Shown here piece by piece: positions 30,113-42,239 of a stretch of 64,000 bases of DNA. The notes beneath the pieces were generated by a model. It ran no database searches, was not told where the DNA came from, and was given only the letters and a program-made list of their open reading frames with translations. Both the position numbers and the translations under genes were made by a program. The DNA is from Macrostomum hystrix (lineage: Eukaryota > Platyhelminthes > Macrostomidae): positions 3,821,001 through 3,885,000 of the forward strand of contig CATNEN010000025.1 in assembly GCA_950097015.1 (NCBI GenBank). The letters are read 5' to 3'. Each line of letters starts with the position of its first letter. The first letter of the stretch is position 1.

Positions 30113-33100
30113 GACTTTGAGTTAAAAGGAAGCTACAATATTTTGCCCTATTCGGTCCTATTCTGGTAATATTCTATAATTTAGAATTTATACAAGTTAT
30201 ATTTAGGTCCGATTTAATATACCCAATTCTAGTGCAACCTGTACAGTTTGACATATTTTTTATATAGTAACAAACGAATAATAAACAGAAATGTTTACTT
30301 TTTGGAAATAAATAAATCAGGAAATTTGTTTAAACAGGACCTTTTTAAATAATCTACACTGAATGTAGCATTATCTAAATATTTGGTATTAAATTCCCTC
30401 TCTATTAACCTGTTTTTAATCAATTTCTCTCCCACTTAGGCATAAAAATTAGATGCAATCATTCATTTTCTAAAAAAGTGAGTACTCTGAACAGTCTCTC
30501 TTGTTATCTCTTGATTTGTCTTGATTAATTAAATAAATATCCATAGGAAACTTTGAAAAAGTGCTGACTAATACTTGTAATTTTTTTAGTAATTTCCAGA
30601 TTTTCAGAGTCAGTCACATAGTATGAATTTAGTTTCCCCACTACCAATCACAAATGTTGCTGCTTCATCTAAGGTAATAACTGACTGAATGCCAGAGCAG
30701 CCAAATAATTGCCACTCAGAGTGATACTGTTTCTATAGCTCTCTATTAACTTGTCAAAGCTAGTTTTTTAAACTGGCATCAAGCAATTCTTGTCTAGCTA
30801 CATCAATGACTTTTTCCTATTTGTTGAAGATGCCAAGTTGCACTTTGGTATTTTGATGCTAAACAGCCAAAACAAAGGCCAAGCATGTAAAATTGCAAAA
30901 GCCTCTTAAACAAATAATTTAATCCAAAATGCTTTATGTTTTTCTTCACTGAACAAAAAGAGAAATAGAGAATTTTTAAGACATTATAGGGAGTTGATAC
31001 TAGGCCTAGCTCATTAAACTTACTGTCGCTTATCTCATTCAATAATGCCTAGTTCTAAAGAAATATGTACATGTGTGTATATGTACATGCTGTAAACAAT
31101 GTGTGTGTACATGCTGTTAATTTAAAAACACTGGCTAAACACACAATTCTTTGGATAGGGCCTACTCATTGCATTGCAGTTTGCTACAGAGAGATAAGTT
31201 GAGGATGTCATTCAAGGGGCATCAGCAAGAGTGGTGACACCATTAGCAGTCTGAGACTAAAAAACCTAGAACCAAGTGAACACCAAATGCTGAGCAAACC
31301 TTACTTATGGTCTAAGTTGTCATTTAGAAGACAAATGTTAAGTTATTTTGTAGTTGTGCCTTTCTTTAAGCATAGGCCTAGTATATGATAATTGGTCCAA
31401 ACTATAATGTATTTTGGTCAGCTTAATTCTTATCACTTAAATAATTTAGAGCATGAATTCTGAATTATATTTTTAGCATCAATATGTTAAACTTTTTCGA
31501 GTAAAACAGATAGATATTGTGTGTTAAAATATTAAATGAAATCAAAGCTGATTTTTTTGGCCTGTAGCATGTGATGTGGGAAAACAAATAGTGAAATACA
31601 ATTGGGCCATCGGTCATCAGTTCTCTAAAACATAAAAAAATAAAGCCCATAGGCCCTAGTAAGTATAATGTGCGATAGTGATAGGTCATTAATCGTTTTG
31701 GCTGTCTTTCTGTGATTCCATGGAGTAATGGGCATCAGCAAATTGTTTTCTATCGCGGCTTTCTTCAACAGCCAAGGCGAAGGCTAATCGGCTGCGGGAT
31801 CTTCAGGTAACGAAATATTTTGCAAACTGGATTAAATGTTTCGTGTGAACACAGCTATCTATGGAATGGTCTGAATTTAGCTCTCAATTAAGAACGCACA
31901 AGTGGACGTAAGGTAGTCCTATTGCACTTTGAACGATCGTACGAATCAAGTCAAACCCTGAATGGAAATTATGGAGCGCGTTGTAATTGTAAGTCAAGGT
32001 TACCCAAAATCCAAGCATGCTATAAAAACGAAACATGATTTCTATATTACTATATTATTCAAACGAGATTTACTTGATTACAACCAAAAACTGTTATTTC
32101 ATATTTAAAATTTGTTAAAGCCATTAGCTTTAAATATATCTGATCGATTTTTATCTGGTCATTAAAAACTGAAACTTAAATTGCACTACAAATTTAAACT
32201 TTCTTTACGCAGGTCCTTCACTGGTGCGACGTAGACATAATAATCAATGCAGGGACAACTAAAACAACCATATTTTCATAAAAAATCAGCAGGCCAAGCT
32301 ATAGATAACGAATTTTATGCAATTTTATGTCTGAATGAGTCAGAATGACTCTGAGTAACTCATGATAAATAAACGAATATATAATGAAGATCAAATATTC
32401 ACAAATAAAGCCTTCTAAAATTCGTTGAAACAAACCACAGATACTATAATAACTAGATAGTTATTATAGTAACACTACAATGTGAAAAGTTTCTATCTCG
32501 CTAGTGCATTTTCCGAGAAAAATCTGCCTTTAACAGATTTTCCAAGAAACGAAGTGTCCCGTCCTTCTTCTAGTGGTCCTTGGACGCAATACTTTACGTT
32601 GAAGCTTAAGAATGCAATTCAGAATCCATTATTACCATACGTCAGTATTGAACCAATGCATCTTTCTTTCTAAATAAAAGCTGCTCGACAAATAGCAATG
32701 ATTTTAAGATTATCAAACTTTGTGCCGTTTAAATAATTAAGCATGTGCAGGCATCGTTCAGGTAGCTAGATGTTAACGCAGTAATAATTTTTTTCTATGG
32801 TCAACAAGCAGTCAATATGAATCAAAAGTACATCAATGACATCCAAGCAGCGGCCTCCGTGCAGCCGGCCTCCGTGAAGCCTGTCTCCCTGAAGCAAGGC
32901 AGACGTCATTATCGGACAAAATGCGACCCCAGCTGGATCGGAAGCCTGAATTATATTAATGATCAGCATATAGGTTTTGCCCTTTAAGTTGCGTCCGAAG
33001 GACTGATGAAGTCAGCTGATGACCTTTACGTGTCAAGGCTCGATTGCTAGTTTATTCATTGTTTGAAGCTGGATTCTATCTGCTCTTATACGAGCAGATG

Positions 33101-34120
33101 GCTCGTATTAAATATATTACTCATATAAGTAATACATTTTGTCTAGAATGAGTTGTCACACGTTTTACTCTAAGTATTGCGTTTGAATACTCGTTCGATA
33201 CATTGTTTTCCTTTGATTTAAATCACAGACCATCTTGAATGCCTAAAAGAAATATTTTATCATACTACCCATTCGCAGCAACCAAATTGAACAAACGAGC
33301 TAACTATGCATTAGATATTGTGTATCGCATAACTCGCTTAAACTTCGCTACGCTCACTGATTGTCTCTCTCACACTCAAATATATATTCTAACGATGGGG
33401 CCAGCTTAGGCTCTATAAGCTCAGAGGCCAGTCAGGCATCAAACCTAGCTGAGTTAATCTAACTTAGCACTATCATTGTCCATCATATCCCAGAGATATC
33501 GACTCAATTGTAGCCGTAAATAAGGCAACTGAAGTACGCTCGTAGAAATATATAATAGTTGTTCTTGGTTACTCTCTGTAGAAGGAAATTTTTGTGTGGT
33601 CAAATAATTTTTTCCCAATTTCATAATAACACACGTAACTGCCATACTGTGGCATCCCTGCCACGCTCTCGCGGATCGCGACCGATGAAATTATATCTAG
33701 GCTCGCAGTTCGTCAAGTGAAAGCTGGCACGAAATCTATACTGCACAGCGGACTAAAATAGATAAATCTTAGATATAAAATATAGCTGCATGAACGCACC
33801 ATGAGATAGATCGGCTTGATTTTTATAAATTATTATGTCCTCAACAGTTTTTATGAGCTTTTACAATATGTGTGCACTGTAATGTATTAAGATTATTAAT
33901 CTCAGAAACAATATGAACGCGCGTATGATACTATACTAGATATGATACTATGCTTGAACTAGATTGTTGAACAATAGTAATTTCGGAAAGTACGAGTACC
34001 AAAACCAAACATTGTTATACGATGATTAGAGCTAGGGGCGTATGAATAAACAACCAGAAGACTTTTGTGAATAAAGCATCGCGTTCCAATACCACAGAAA
34101 ATAACTTTTTTCGATAATTA
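30113..34120. other. 4-kb AT-rich intergenic region, no gene supported
   Basis: Open frames are short and AT-driven. A possible short exon-like stretch at about 31769-31806 lies between TTTCTTCAACAG and GTAACG (KAKANRLRDLQ in one frame). It has no partner exon that I can find. Small direct repeats of GCCTCCGTG occur at 32850-32885. Promoter elements for HP1 were not recognised. Confidence 0.35.
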
Positions 34121-34147
34121 CCAACAAGCTGATCAAATTACGCCCAT

Positions 34148-35566
34148 TCATAAGTGCTTGTGCACAAAGTCAAACTTTGTGTAGAAGTTCAGGGGAATTT
34201 CGTGCGTTTTTACTGCTCCGTGCACACCGTAGTCCGCCAATGTGTTGTTCCAAAAGCGCTCACCCATGCACTGGAGAGTGAAATGCTGGAAGTTGTAGTG
34301 GAACTTGTTCACAAAGAATTCAAAGCGCTTATTTAGGACTGGAAGGTCTTCTACGCCCCAGATGCAAATCTGGCGCACTGCCTTGCCAGACCGACAGGGG
34401 TAAGCCATAACGCCAATGAACCAGTTCTTGTAGCGATTCAGAAACGGCTGCTTAACGTTGTCGGTCATTATTCCTGTCAAGTCGGCTCCAGGCACCTTCA
34501 AAACGTCAGGATTATGGTTTAATGAGGTGAAAAACGTCTCATCCGGACACGGCCAGCCACCGTACTTTCGCAGATGTTCAACGATCTGACGGCCAACACT
34601 CGAGAATGCGTACTCGACGAACCCCCGAGTGACGGTGATGTGAACAGAGCCTTTGTACCAGTTGATCTCCTTCTTAGTCCCATCAGGCAACTTCACTGAG
34701 AGCTGTGGTGTACCTCTGTGAATGCCAGCGTTCTCGATGTTGTTCGCGCCGTTCAGAGATTTCAGAATGCGCACAAGTTCCCGCATGGTGCGCAGCGGAT
34801 ACTCCTGGCCGACCAGGTTGATGAAGTAGCGCCACTTGCTGCTCATTGCGAGCAGACGCTCCATGCAGTGTAGGTCGGCCTCCAACACAGTGAAGGTGCC
34901 CCACACGACGTTGCTGCGGTTCTCAGACACAATCACGTTCGGGAAGCAGCTCGCGTAAGTTTGCACAGCCTGGAAGAACGCGTCACTCGATTTATTGTCC
35001 ACATGGAAGCAGTAAAAATGCTCTGGTCTGTAGACTGCTCTGAACAGCTTCTCGACTTGGTAGAAGTCTTTGAACACGACGAGTGAGAAGGCGATCGGAA
35101 AGTCGGCCTCCTCTTGACTCAACGTCTCAGTGACGTAGGTTCGACGAATGTCCTTGCAGTTGTTCACGGCCAAGTCTTTATCCAGTTTATAATCGCTAGG
35201 TACATCATTATAACTAATAAGCTGGTGGGCTCGCTTCTGCTCAGCCGGGTCACCTGCCAGCAGACGGTCGCAGGACAACTCCGTTACTTGATTACTGCGA
35301 CCGAGTTTCGCCTGCAGTTGCAGAGCTCCTTCGATAGACTGGCTGTCGGAAATAAACTCATCATTACCGAAATTGACCCTGTCATCGCGGTCCTTAGAGT
35401 GAGTGTCATTTTGCCGGTGACCTATAAAGCGGAACAACTGAGTCATGGACAGCAGGTAGGTGCCTGGCTGTCGCATCGATGTCATTACCAAAGCACCCAG
35501 CATTGCACCTACATTAAAGAGCAGCAGCCCGACTAGCAATGACTTGAGCTGCACGGATGGAAGCAT
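34148..35566 (-). CDS. Core-2-type beta-1,6-N-acetylglucosaminyltransferase (GT14), left copy
   Basis: Golgi type II membrane enzyme predicted to transfer GlcNAc from UDP-GlcNAc to O-glycan cores. I chose the ATG at 35566 because it aligns exactly with the ATG of the second copy and gives the same length, 472 aa; an open frame continues upstream but lacks an ATG. A short cytosolic tail precedes a membrane anchor at about residues 8-30 (SLLVGLLLFNVGAMLGALVM). The GT14 domain starts near residue 154 (FPIAFSLVVFKDF, FYCFHVDNKS, ADLHCMERLLAMSSKWRYFI, NLVGQEYPLRT). The PDE motif at about 341-343 carries the Glu equivalent to the catalytic base of mouse C2GnT-I. Conserved Cys residues are present in FYCFHVD, ASCFPNV, LHCMERL, YPCRSG, QICIWG and LQCMGE. 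There is no intron. It lies head-to-head with the copy at 40721-42139. The frame is intact. The acceptor specificity is inferred from family only. Confidence 0.92.
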   Translation of the reverse strand: MLPSVQLKSLLVGLLLFNVGAMLGALVMTSMRQPGTYLLSMTQLFRFIGHRQNDTHSKDRDDRVNFGNDEFISDSQSIEGALQLQAKLGRSNQVTELSCDRLLAGDPAEQKRAHQLISYNDVPSDYKLDKDLAVNNCKDIRRTYVTETLSQEEADFPIAFSLVVFKDFYQVEKLFRAVYRPEHFYCFHVDNKSSDAFFQAVQTYASCFPNVIVSENRSNVVWGTFTVLEADLHCMERLLAMSSKWRYFINLVGQEYPLRTMRELVRILKSLNGANNIENAGIHRGTPQLSVKLPDGTKKEINWYKGSVHITVTRGFVEYAFSSVGRQIVEHLRKYGGWPCPDETFFTSLNHNPDVLKVPGADLTGIMTDNVKQPFLNRYKNWFIGVMAYPCRSGKAVRQICIWGVEDLPVLNKRFEFFVNKFHYNFQHFTLQCMGERFWNNTLADYGVHGAVKTHEIPLNFYTKFDFVHKHL

Positions 35567-35639
35567 CTGGTCGTTTATTGCCTGTTGAATTGTATCATTC
35601 GTGGTATGATCGTGACTCGCTATCTTAAACAAATTTTCG

Positions 35640-36140
35640 ATTTTAAAGCAAAATATTAACGCAGCTTATGGGAAACGAAGCTCGAATGCTTGTTTCATTG
35701 AAAACCACTCTCAGCGGTCATTGTACTGCTTACGTGCTGTCACTTCAATATCCGATGTCGTCGATTAGCCAGCTATACACGAGACACCCGATGAAGTGGG
35801 AGTTAGGTTCAAGAGAACAAGAGGGCGCTGGTCCCATGGTGTGCGCAGATATGAGCTGTTGCTAATATTGACGGGCGCGCTGGCAAGCCGTTTGGATTGG
35901 CTGATCAATCATGCAGCTCCACGCCCAACCAGTTGCTGAATTTGTACGCTGGTAAGTCGAATGCGTTAATGATTGCTCCCGTTCAATGCGCTCGAGTATC
36001 GTGCTCTGTTTTGTAGACCACATCGTCCTGTCTGGCTCTCCGCATGCCTAGTTCTCAAGCCAAACATCGACTCTTCGATTCATGGTCCAACACGAGGTAC
36101 TTATTGTCCCCCGGCAATGTCAGTCTGTAAACCCCAGTCT
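35640..36140. other. 5' flank of left GT14 gene, nothing recognised
   Basis: This should contain the promoter of the minus-strand gene. I see no shared upstream block with the second copy, whose 5' flank is different. Confidence 0.3.
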
Positions 36141-37135
36141 TCTAATCCCTGATCGCCTCAGAATAATGTTCTCGAGAGCCATTGTCCCAGATTGATAGCC
36201 CAGAATTATGTTCTCGAGAGCCATAGTCCCAGATTGATTGCCCTAGAACCATGTTCCCGAGAGCCATAGTCCCAAATTGATTACCATAGAATCATGTTCC
36301 CGAGAGCCATAGTCCCAAATTGATTACCATAGAATCATGTTCCCGAGAGCCATAGGCCCAGATTGATTGCCCTAGAATCATGTACCCGAGAGCCATAGTC
36401 TCAGATTGATAGCCCTGTAATCATGTTCCCGAGAGCCATGGTCCCAGATTGATTGCCCTAGAACCATGTTCTCGAGAGCCATAGTCCCAGATTGATTGCC
36501 CTAGAACCATGTTCCCGAGAGCCATGTTCCCAGATTGATTGCCCTAGAACCATGTTCCCGAGAGCCATAGTCCCAGATTGATTGCCCTAGAATCATGTAC
36601 CCGAGAGCCATAGTCTCAGATTGATAGCCCTGTAATCATGTTCCCGAGAGCCATAGTCCCAGATTGATTGCCCTAGAACCATGTTCTCGAGAGCCATAGT
36701 CCCAGATTGATTGCCCTAGAACCATGTTCCCGAGAGCCTGGTTCCAGATTGATTGCCCTAGAACCATGTTCCCGAGAGCCTGGTTCCAGATTGATTACCA
36801 TAGAATCATGTTCCCGAGAGCCATAGTCCCAGATTGATTGCCCCAGAATCATGTACCCGAGAGTCATAGTCCCAGATTGATTGCCCTAGAACCATGTTCT
36901 CGAGAGCCATAGTCCCAGATTGATTGCCCTAGAACCATGTTCCCGAGAGCCTGGTTCCAGATTGATTGCCCTAGAACCATGTTCCCGAGAGCCTGGTTCC
37001 AGATTGATTACCATAGAATCATGTTCCCGAGAGCCATAGTCCCAGATTGATTGCCCCAGAATCATGTACCCGAGAGTCATAGTCCCAGATTGATTGCCCA
37101 AGATTAATGTTCTCGAGAGTCATCGTCCCAGATAA
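36140..37135 (+). repeat. 43-bp minisatellite with higher-order structure
   Basis: Units begin ATGTTCCCGAGAGCCATAGT and continue CCCAGATTGATTGCCCTAGA. About 23 copies occur. A block of five units is duplicated with a spacing of 213 bp (36721 against 36934), marked by the variant GAGAGCCTGGTTCCAG. Confidence 0.92.
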
Positions 37136-37611
37136 ATTGCCCTTGAATTATGTTCCCTAGAAAAACGTTCCATGTTGATAGTCCTACAACAATTTCCTCT
37201 TTTCATGCATTTGAATGTAAAAAACCCACAGCGTTCTTAGTTGTAGAAGCATTCAGAACTTTAAAGGACAAAGGCAACAAGGAAAAGGCTTAGGATTTTC
37301 TCTTTAAGCTTTAATTAATTCTCTAGTGGAGAAGGAAGTGAGTCTCTTGAGTCTGTTGCTCTCGATAATCATTCGGATTAAAGTATTTGGCTTTACTTTA
37401 AGCTGAAGAAGCGCTTTCATTCTTCTTAAATTTTCTAAAGCTCTCTTCTGCTAACTTAATTCAATCTTTTTGCTGGCTGTAGACAATGCAAAAGAGCGTC
37501 AGATGTTTTTTACCTTTGGCAACTCTCGATACTTACAGATCATACTGGTCTTATTCAGCGTGAGAATGCTGTTAGCTGGGATTTATTTTACACAGGAGGC
37601 GTCCTTTTTCG

Positions 37612-37692
37612 GACCCAGTCACGCAAATCGTGCGTGCTCTCTGACCCAGTCACGCATATCGTGCGTGCTCTCTGACCCAGTCACGCATACCA
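37612..37692 (+). repeat. Short 31-bp repeat with palindromic core
   Basis: About two and a half copies of GACCCAGTCACGCATATCGT plus GCGTGCTCTCT. The core CACGCATATCGTGCGTG is a near palindrome. Confidence 0.75.
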
Positions 37693-38327
37693 TATCTTAG
37701 TACTCTTTCTATGTACTCGCATTATTACGGACACTTGCAGTCGTACTTTTTCCTAGTTTTAATTAACTTTTAATGTATCTAGAGTGTTTGAAGAAAACTG
37801 CTACTGACTAATTAAGTAGTGCATTGTGTTTAGAACTGGGTTATTTAGGGCAGAATTGAATAGTAAGGGATAGAATTGGATGGTGGGGTGAATTAAACTG
37901 TGGGGGGAAATCTCACCTCAGCTTTATCATCACGGAGCGATTCGGTCGATCCATGATTATCGATTCCTTGAGAGGTGAAGCTGGCGAAGCAGAGGTCAAA
38001 AGCCGCCTAGCTGTCTACAAAAACAGCCAATAATTGTTTCTAAAATTGTATCTTGTGATGGATGGCACGTGTGGGTTTAATTCAAAATAATTTTCCATGT
38101 TTCTGATCAGAATCATTCTGGATCCGAAATAGCTCGGCAGTCATTGTCGCAATCGGATTTTGATACTATAATTTACTATACTATAAGTATAGTAAATACT
38201 AATAAAATATATATACTATACTATGAAGTATTACTCAAGCGAGCAGGCACGTTAGCCGATAAGTGGACATGTTGATTAACCCAAGAATCACATTTAGGTC
38301 TAAATATGAAACTCTACAGAAGGTGAT

Positions 38328-38357
38328 AGATAGATAGATAGATAGATAGATAGTTAG

Positions 38358-38450
<93 letters not shown>

Positions 38451-38481
38451 GATAGATAGATAGATAGATAGATAGAGATAA

Positions 38482-38526
<45 letters not shown>

Positions 38527-38551
38527 GATAGATAGATAGATAGATAGTTAG

Positions 38552-38624
<73 letters not shown>

Positions 38625-38651
38625 GATAGATAGATAGATAGATAGATAGAT

Positions 38652-38691
<40 letters not shown>

Positions 38692-38705
38692 GTAGAGATA
38701 GATAG

Positions 38706-38792
<87 letters not shown>
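38328..38792 (+). repeat. GATA microsatellite, interrupted
   Basis: GATA runs broken by GAGATA, TTAGAGATA and AAAGATA steps. The flank on the right (GATCGGCAG, GAGTCTAATGACGCT, GTAAATT, CTAAGGAAAGA) is shared with the GATA array at 48676. Antisense open frames are poly-SIYL artefacts. Confidence 0.97.
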
Positions 38793-38793
<1 letters not shown>

Positions 38794-38885
38794 CGGCAGT
38801 GTCAACATAGGCAGAGTCTAATGACGCTGGTAAATTTCTAAGGAAAGAATTCCAAAACCATAAAAGCAAGGAGCCATGCGTCAGT
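38793..38885 (+). repeat. Dispersed sequence linked to GATA array, copy 1
   Basis: GCAGAGTCTAATGACGCTGG, TAAATTTCTAAGGAAAGA, CCATAAAAGCAAGGAGCC closely match 48965-49034. The same sequence adjoins a GATA array in the same orientation at both places, suggesting an element that carries a GATA tract at one end. Confidence 0.8.
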
Positions 38886-39394
38886 TCAGTGAGTATTCGG
38901 GTGTGTAGCATTGCTGCGTGCACAGTGCTTAGTACTGGGCCATGCATTCAAAGTGAAACAGCGGGTGCTGGGGTGTACGGTAGCCTCCCCTTGTGGCAGC
39001 CGTTGTTCGGGTGGGGGTTGGTCTTATCAGAATTTGTAGCCAGTTTCAAAAACCTCTGCCCCTCTGGTCGGCTGGCTATTCGCTAAATATGTTTCATTTT
39101 GCTTCCAATGATTTGAAAGCAGAGGTACTGAGCAGTACATTTCCATCGTCCAAAATTGTGTTGAGCTATTCAGCAAAAAAACCTTTTAGAAGCTCTTAAT
39201 CTCTTATTGATGTGTGACAACTGGCACAACTTGAGAGGCACTACATGCGTGCATCGTATACTTCCTGACGAAAATTACCTACGACTGAAGAAGAGGTGAG
39301 ATTCTGTGCTAGCACTGTTTTGCTAGCTTTAGGAGTAGTGAATCACTGCTGTAGATTTAATGTTGAAGGCTTTGCATTTTATATGTTGCGAATT

Positions 39395-39998
39395 GTAGAT
39401 TTTTGTTGCAGGATGTAGATTTGTGTTGTAGGTTGTAGATTTGTGTCGAGGTTGTAGATTTGTGTTACAGACTGTAGATTCGTTTGTTCCAGGTTGTAGA
39501 TTCGTGTGTTACAGGTTGTAGATTCGTGTTCCAGGCTGTAGATTCGTGTGTTACAGGTTGTAGATTTGTGTTGCAGGTTGTAGATTCGTGTGTTACAGGT
39601 TGTAGATTTGTGTTGCAGGTTGTAGATTCGTGTGTTACAGGTTGTAGATTTGTGTTACAGGTTGTAGATTTGTGTGTTGCAGGTTGTAGATTTGTGTGTT
39701 GCAGGTTGTAGATTTGTGTGTTGCAGGTTGTAGATTCGTGTGTTGCAGGCTGTAGATTCGTGTTACAGGTTGTAGATTTGTGTGTTGCAGGTTGTAGATT
39801 TGTTTTACAGGTTGTAGATTTGTGTGCTGCAGGTTGTAGATTTGTGTGTTGCAGGTTGTAGATTTGTTTTACAGGTTGTAGATTTGTGTGCTGCAGGTTG
39901 TAGATTTGTGTGTTGCAGGTTGTAGATTTGTGTGTTGCAGGTTGTAGATTCGTGTGTTGCAGGCTGTAGATTCGTGTTGTAGGCTGTAGATTTTTTTA
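39395..39998 (+). repeat. 22-bp minisatellite upstream of right GT14 gene
   Basis: Units read GTTGTAGATTTGTGTGTTGC plus AG, about 27 copies, with CG for TG and ACAG for GCAG variants. It lies between the two divergent GT14 genes. Confidence 0.92.
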
Positions 39999-39999
39999 C

Positions 40000-40620
40000 T
40001 ACAGGACACACTGCGAACCACAGAATATTACATAAAGTGCGTGTACTCTGTGTTGTGAGCTTTTTTCTAAAATCAATTACACGTATACGGCCAAATGCTA
40101 TCTAACCAATCATATGTTGCTATACTTCGAAGTATTAGCCCGAATTCGGGACATTTTTTCACAGCCTAAAAATTCACACAAAGACGTCTCGGCTTCGCCT
40201 CGGTCAATAAATTTGCGCCTCGAGCCTTCCACCCTAGGGAGCCGAAATACGACGTAAATGGGAAATATTATACATTTAGCTCTGACTATGAGAAAAATAA
40301 ATTAACTTGATAGGCAGAATACAGATTTTCTCCAATTTCAAAAGCTCCCGATGAGTGAATACCGTTCTCAACAGACAGACAGGCAGACAGACTGACAGAC
40401 AGACAAACAGACTGCAAATCTTACAGAAAAACAGTAACTAAGGGAGGACTCTTCCTCCTTAAGACGACTTAATCGGTTCTTAAGGGCGACTATTTGATTA
40501 GTATCAAAACGACCTGCGTACAGGTCGCACGGGTCCACTAGTCCAAGCTAATACGCTCCTGATAGTCAGGTTTCAACCATTTTATGTTCTTCTTGGAAAT
40601 AATGAAGCTATAGCAGACAA
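40000..40620 (+). other. 5' flank of right GT14 gene
   Basis: No gene is seen. Small features are a perfect 12-bp palindrome CCCGAATTCGGG near 40140 and a run of ACAG/GACA repeats at 40372-40412. A pyrimidine tract ending CAAAG at 40655 could be a splice or trans-splice acceptor ahead of the ATG at 40721. Confidence 0.35.
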
Positions 40621-40720
40621 AGGCTTGATTTTCTCACCGTCTTTTTTCATGCAAAGAAAAACTACTGAACTCACCGATATTCCAGGCAAGAAGGTAAACA
40701 GGGCAACCATCAGAGGGAAG

Positions 40721-42139
40721 ATGCTTGGATCTGTGACGCCTAAGTCTGTGCTCATCGGACTGCTACTCTTCAATGCGGGCATACTGCTCGGCTCGCTGTT
40801 AACCACATCTATGCGGAAAGCGACAAACATAATACCACCAATAGCCCGACTGGTCGGCCTGGCAGATAGCGGCATCGCTGACAAGAACTCAAGCGACCAC
40901 CACATTTGGATTGGCGTCGGCGATGGCAAGCGAATCTCGGAGGAACAGTCTGCCGGACGAGCTCAGCGACTTCAGGCGAAACTCGGTCGCATTCATCGAG
41001 TAACTGAAGTGTCCTGCGACCGTCTGCTGGCGGGTGACCCAGCTGAGCAGAAGCGAGCCCAGCAGCTGATGGATCACTGCGACGTGCCCAGTGACTATCA
41101 AATAGATGAGCGCTTTGCAGCGAGCAACTGCAAGGACATTCGTCGAACCTACGTCACTGAGACGTTGAGTCAAGAGGAGGCCGACTTTCCGATCGCCTTC
41201 TCACTCGTCGTGTTCAAAGACTTCTACCAAGTCGAGAAGCTGTTCAGAGCAGTCTACAGACCAGAGCATTTTTACTGCTTCCATGTGGACAATAAATCGA
41301 GTGACGCGTTCTTCCAGGCTGTGCAAACTTACGCGAGCTGCTTCCCGAACGTGATTGTGTCTGAGAACCGCAGCAACGTCGTGTGGGGCACCTTCACTGT
41401 GTTGGAGGCCGACCTACACTGCATGGAGCGTCTGCTCGCAATGAGCAGCAAGTGGCGCTACTTCATCAACCTGGTCGGCCAGGAGTATCCGCTGCGCACC
41501 ATGCGGGAACTTGTGCGCATTCTGAAATCTCTGAACGGCGCGAACAACATCGAGAACGCTGGCATTCACAGAGGTACACCACAGCTCTCAGTGAAGTTGC
41601 CTGATGGGACTAAGAAGGAGATCAACTGGTACAAAGGCTCTGTTCACGCTACTCTCTCTCGCGGATTCGTCGAGTACGTGTTCTCGAGTGTTGGCCGTCA
41701 GATCGTTGAACATCTGCGAAAGTACGGTGGCTGGCCGTGTCCGGATGAGACGTTTTTCACCTCATTAAACCATAATCCTGACGTTTTGAAGGTGCCTGGA
41801 GCCGACTTGACAGGAATAATGACCGACAACGTTAAGCAGCCGTTTCTGAATCGCTACAAGAACTGGTTCATTGGCGTTATGGCTTACCCCTGTCGGTCTG
41901 GCAAGGCAGTGCGCCAGATTTGCATCTGGGGCGTAGAAGACCTTCCAGTCCTAAATAAGCGCTTTGAATTCTTTGTGAACAAGTTCCACTACAACTTCCA
42001 GCATTTCACTCTCCAGTGCATGGGTGAGCGCTTTTGGAACAACACATTGGCGGACTACGGTGTGCACGGAGCAGTAAAAACGCACGAAATTCCCCTGAAC
42101 TTCTACACAAAGTTTGACTTTGTGCACAAGCACTTATGA
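40721..42139 (+). CDS. Core-2-type beta-1,6-N-acetylglucosaminyltransferase (GT14), right copy
   Basis: Same 472-aa architecture as 34148-35566: membrane anchor at about residues 8-30 (SVLIGLLLFNAGILLGSLL), stem, then the GT14 catalytic domain with FYCFHVDNKS, NLVGQEYPLRT, the PDE catalytic motif at 341-343 and the conserved Cys set. The ATG at 40721 is preferred over the in-frame ATG at 40649 because it aligns with the other copy. The first 135 residues differ at many positions from the left copy. From the codon for Asn at 41126 to about 20 bases past the stop, the two genes are almost identical in DNA, except for an island at about 41645-41690 (VHATLSRGFVEYVF against VHITVTRGFVEYAF). AATAAA at 42232-42237 is a likely poly(A) signal. 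The gene is intact and intronless. Confidence 0.93.
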   Translation: MLGSVTPKSVLIGLLLFNAGILLGSLLTTSMRKATNIIPPIARLVGLADSGIADKNSSDHHIWIGVGDGKRISEEQSAGRAQRLQAKLGRIHRVTEVSCDRLLAGDPAEQKRAQQLMDHCDVPSDYQIDERFAASNCKDIRRTYVTETLSQEEADFPIAFSLVVFKDFYQVEKLFRAVYRPEHFYCFHVDNKSSDAFFQAVQTYASCFPNVIVSENRSNVVWGTFTVLEADLHCMERLLAMSSKWRYFINLVGQEYPLRTMRELVRILKSLNGANNIENAGIHRGTPQLSVKLPDGTKKEINWYKGSVHATLSRGFVEYVFSSVGRQIVEHLRKYGGWPCPDETFFTSLNHNPDVLKVPGADLTGIMTDNVKQPFLNRYKNWFIGVMAYPCRSGKAVRQICIWGVEDLPVLNKRFEFFVNKFHYNFQHFTLQCMGERFWNNTLADYGVHGAVKTHEIPLNFYTKFDFVHKHL

Positions 42140-42239
42140 ATGGGCGTAATTTGAACAGCTTGTAAATTCTCAAGGAGTGATTTTTTGAACGCAATGCTTC
42201 ATAGTCGCAACAAATTAGCAAAATGTCCGCTAATAAAAA

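Noticed and set aside
36140-37135. Regularly spaced arrays as CRISPR
   Set aside because: Units are head-to-tail without unique spacers, in a eukaryotic gene context with no cas genes.
38354-38947. Antisense SIYLSIYL ORFs over the GATA array
   Set aside because: Translation of a microsatellite, no gene evidence.
40625-40720. Upstream starts for the right GT14 gene (TTG at 40625, ATG at 40649)
   Set aside because: The ATG at 40721 aligns with the only ATG of the left copy and gives equal lengths of 472 aa. The extension has no counterpart in the other gene.
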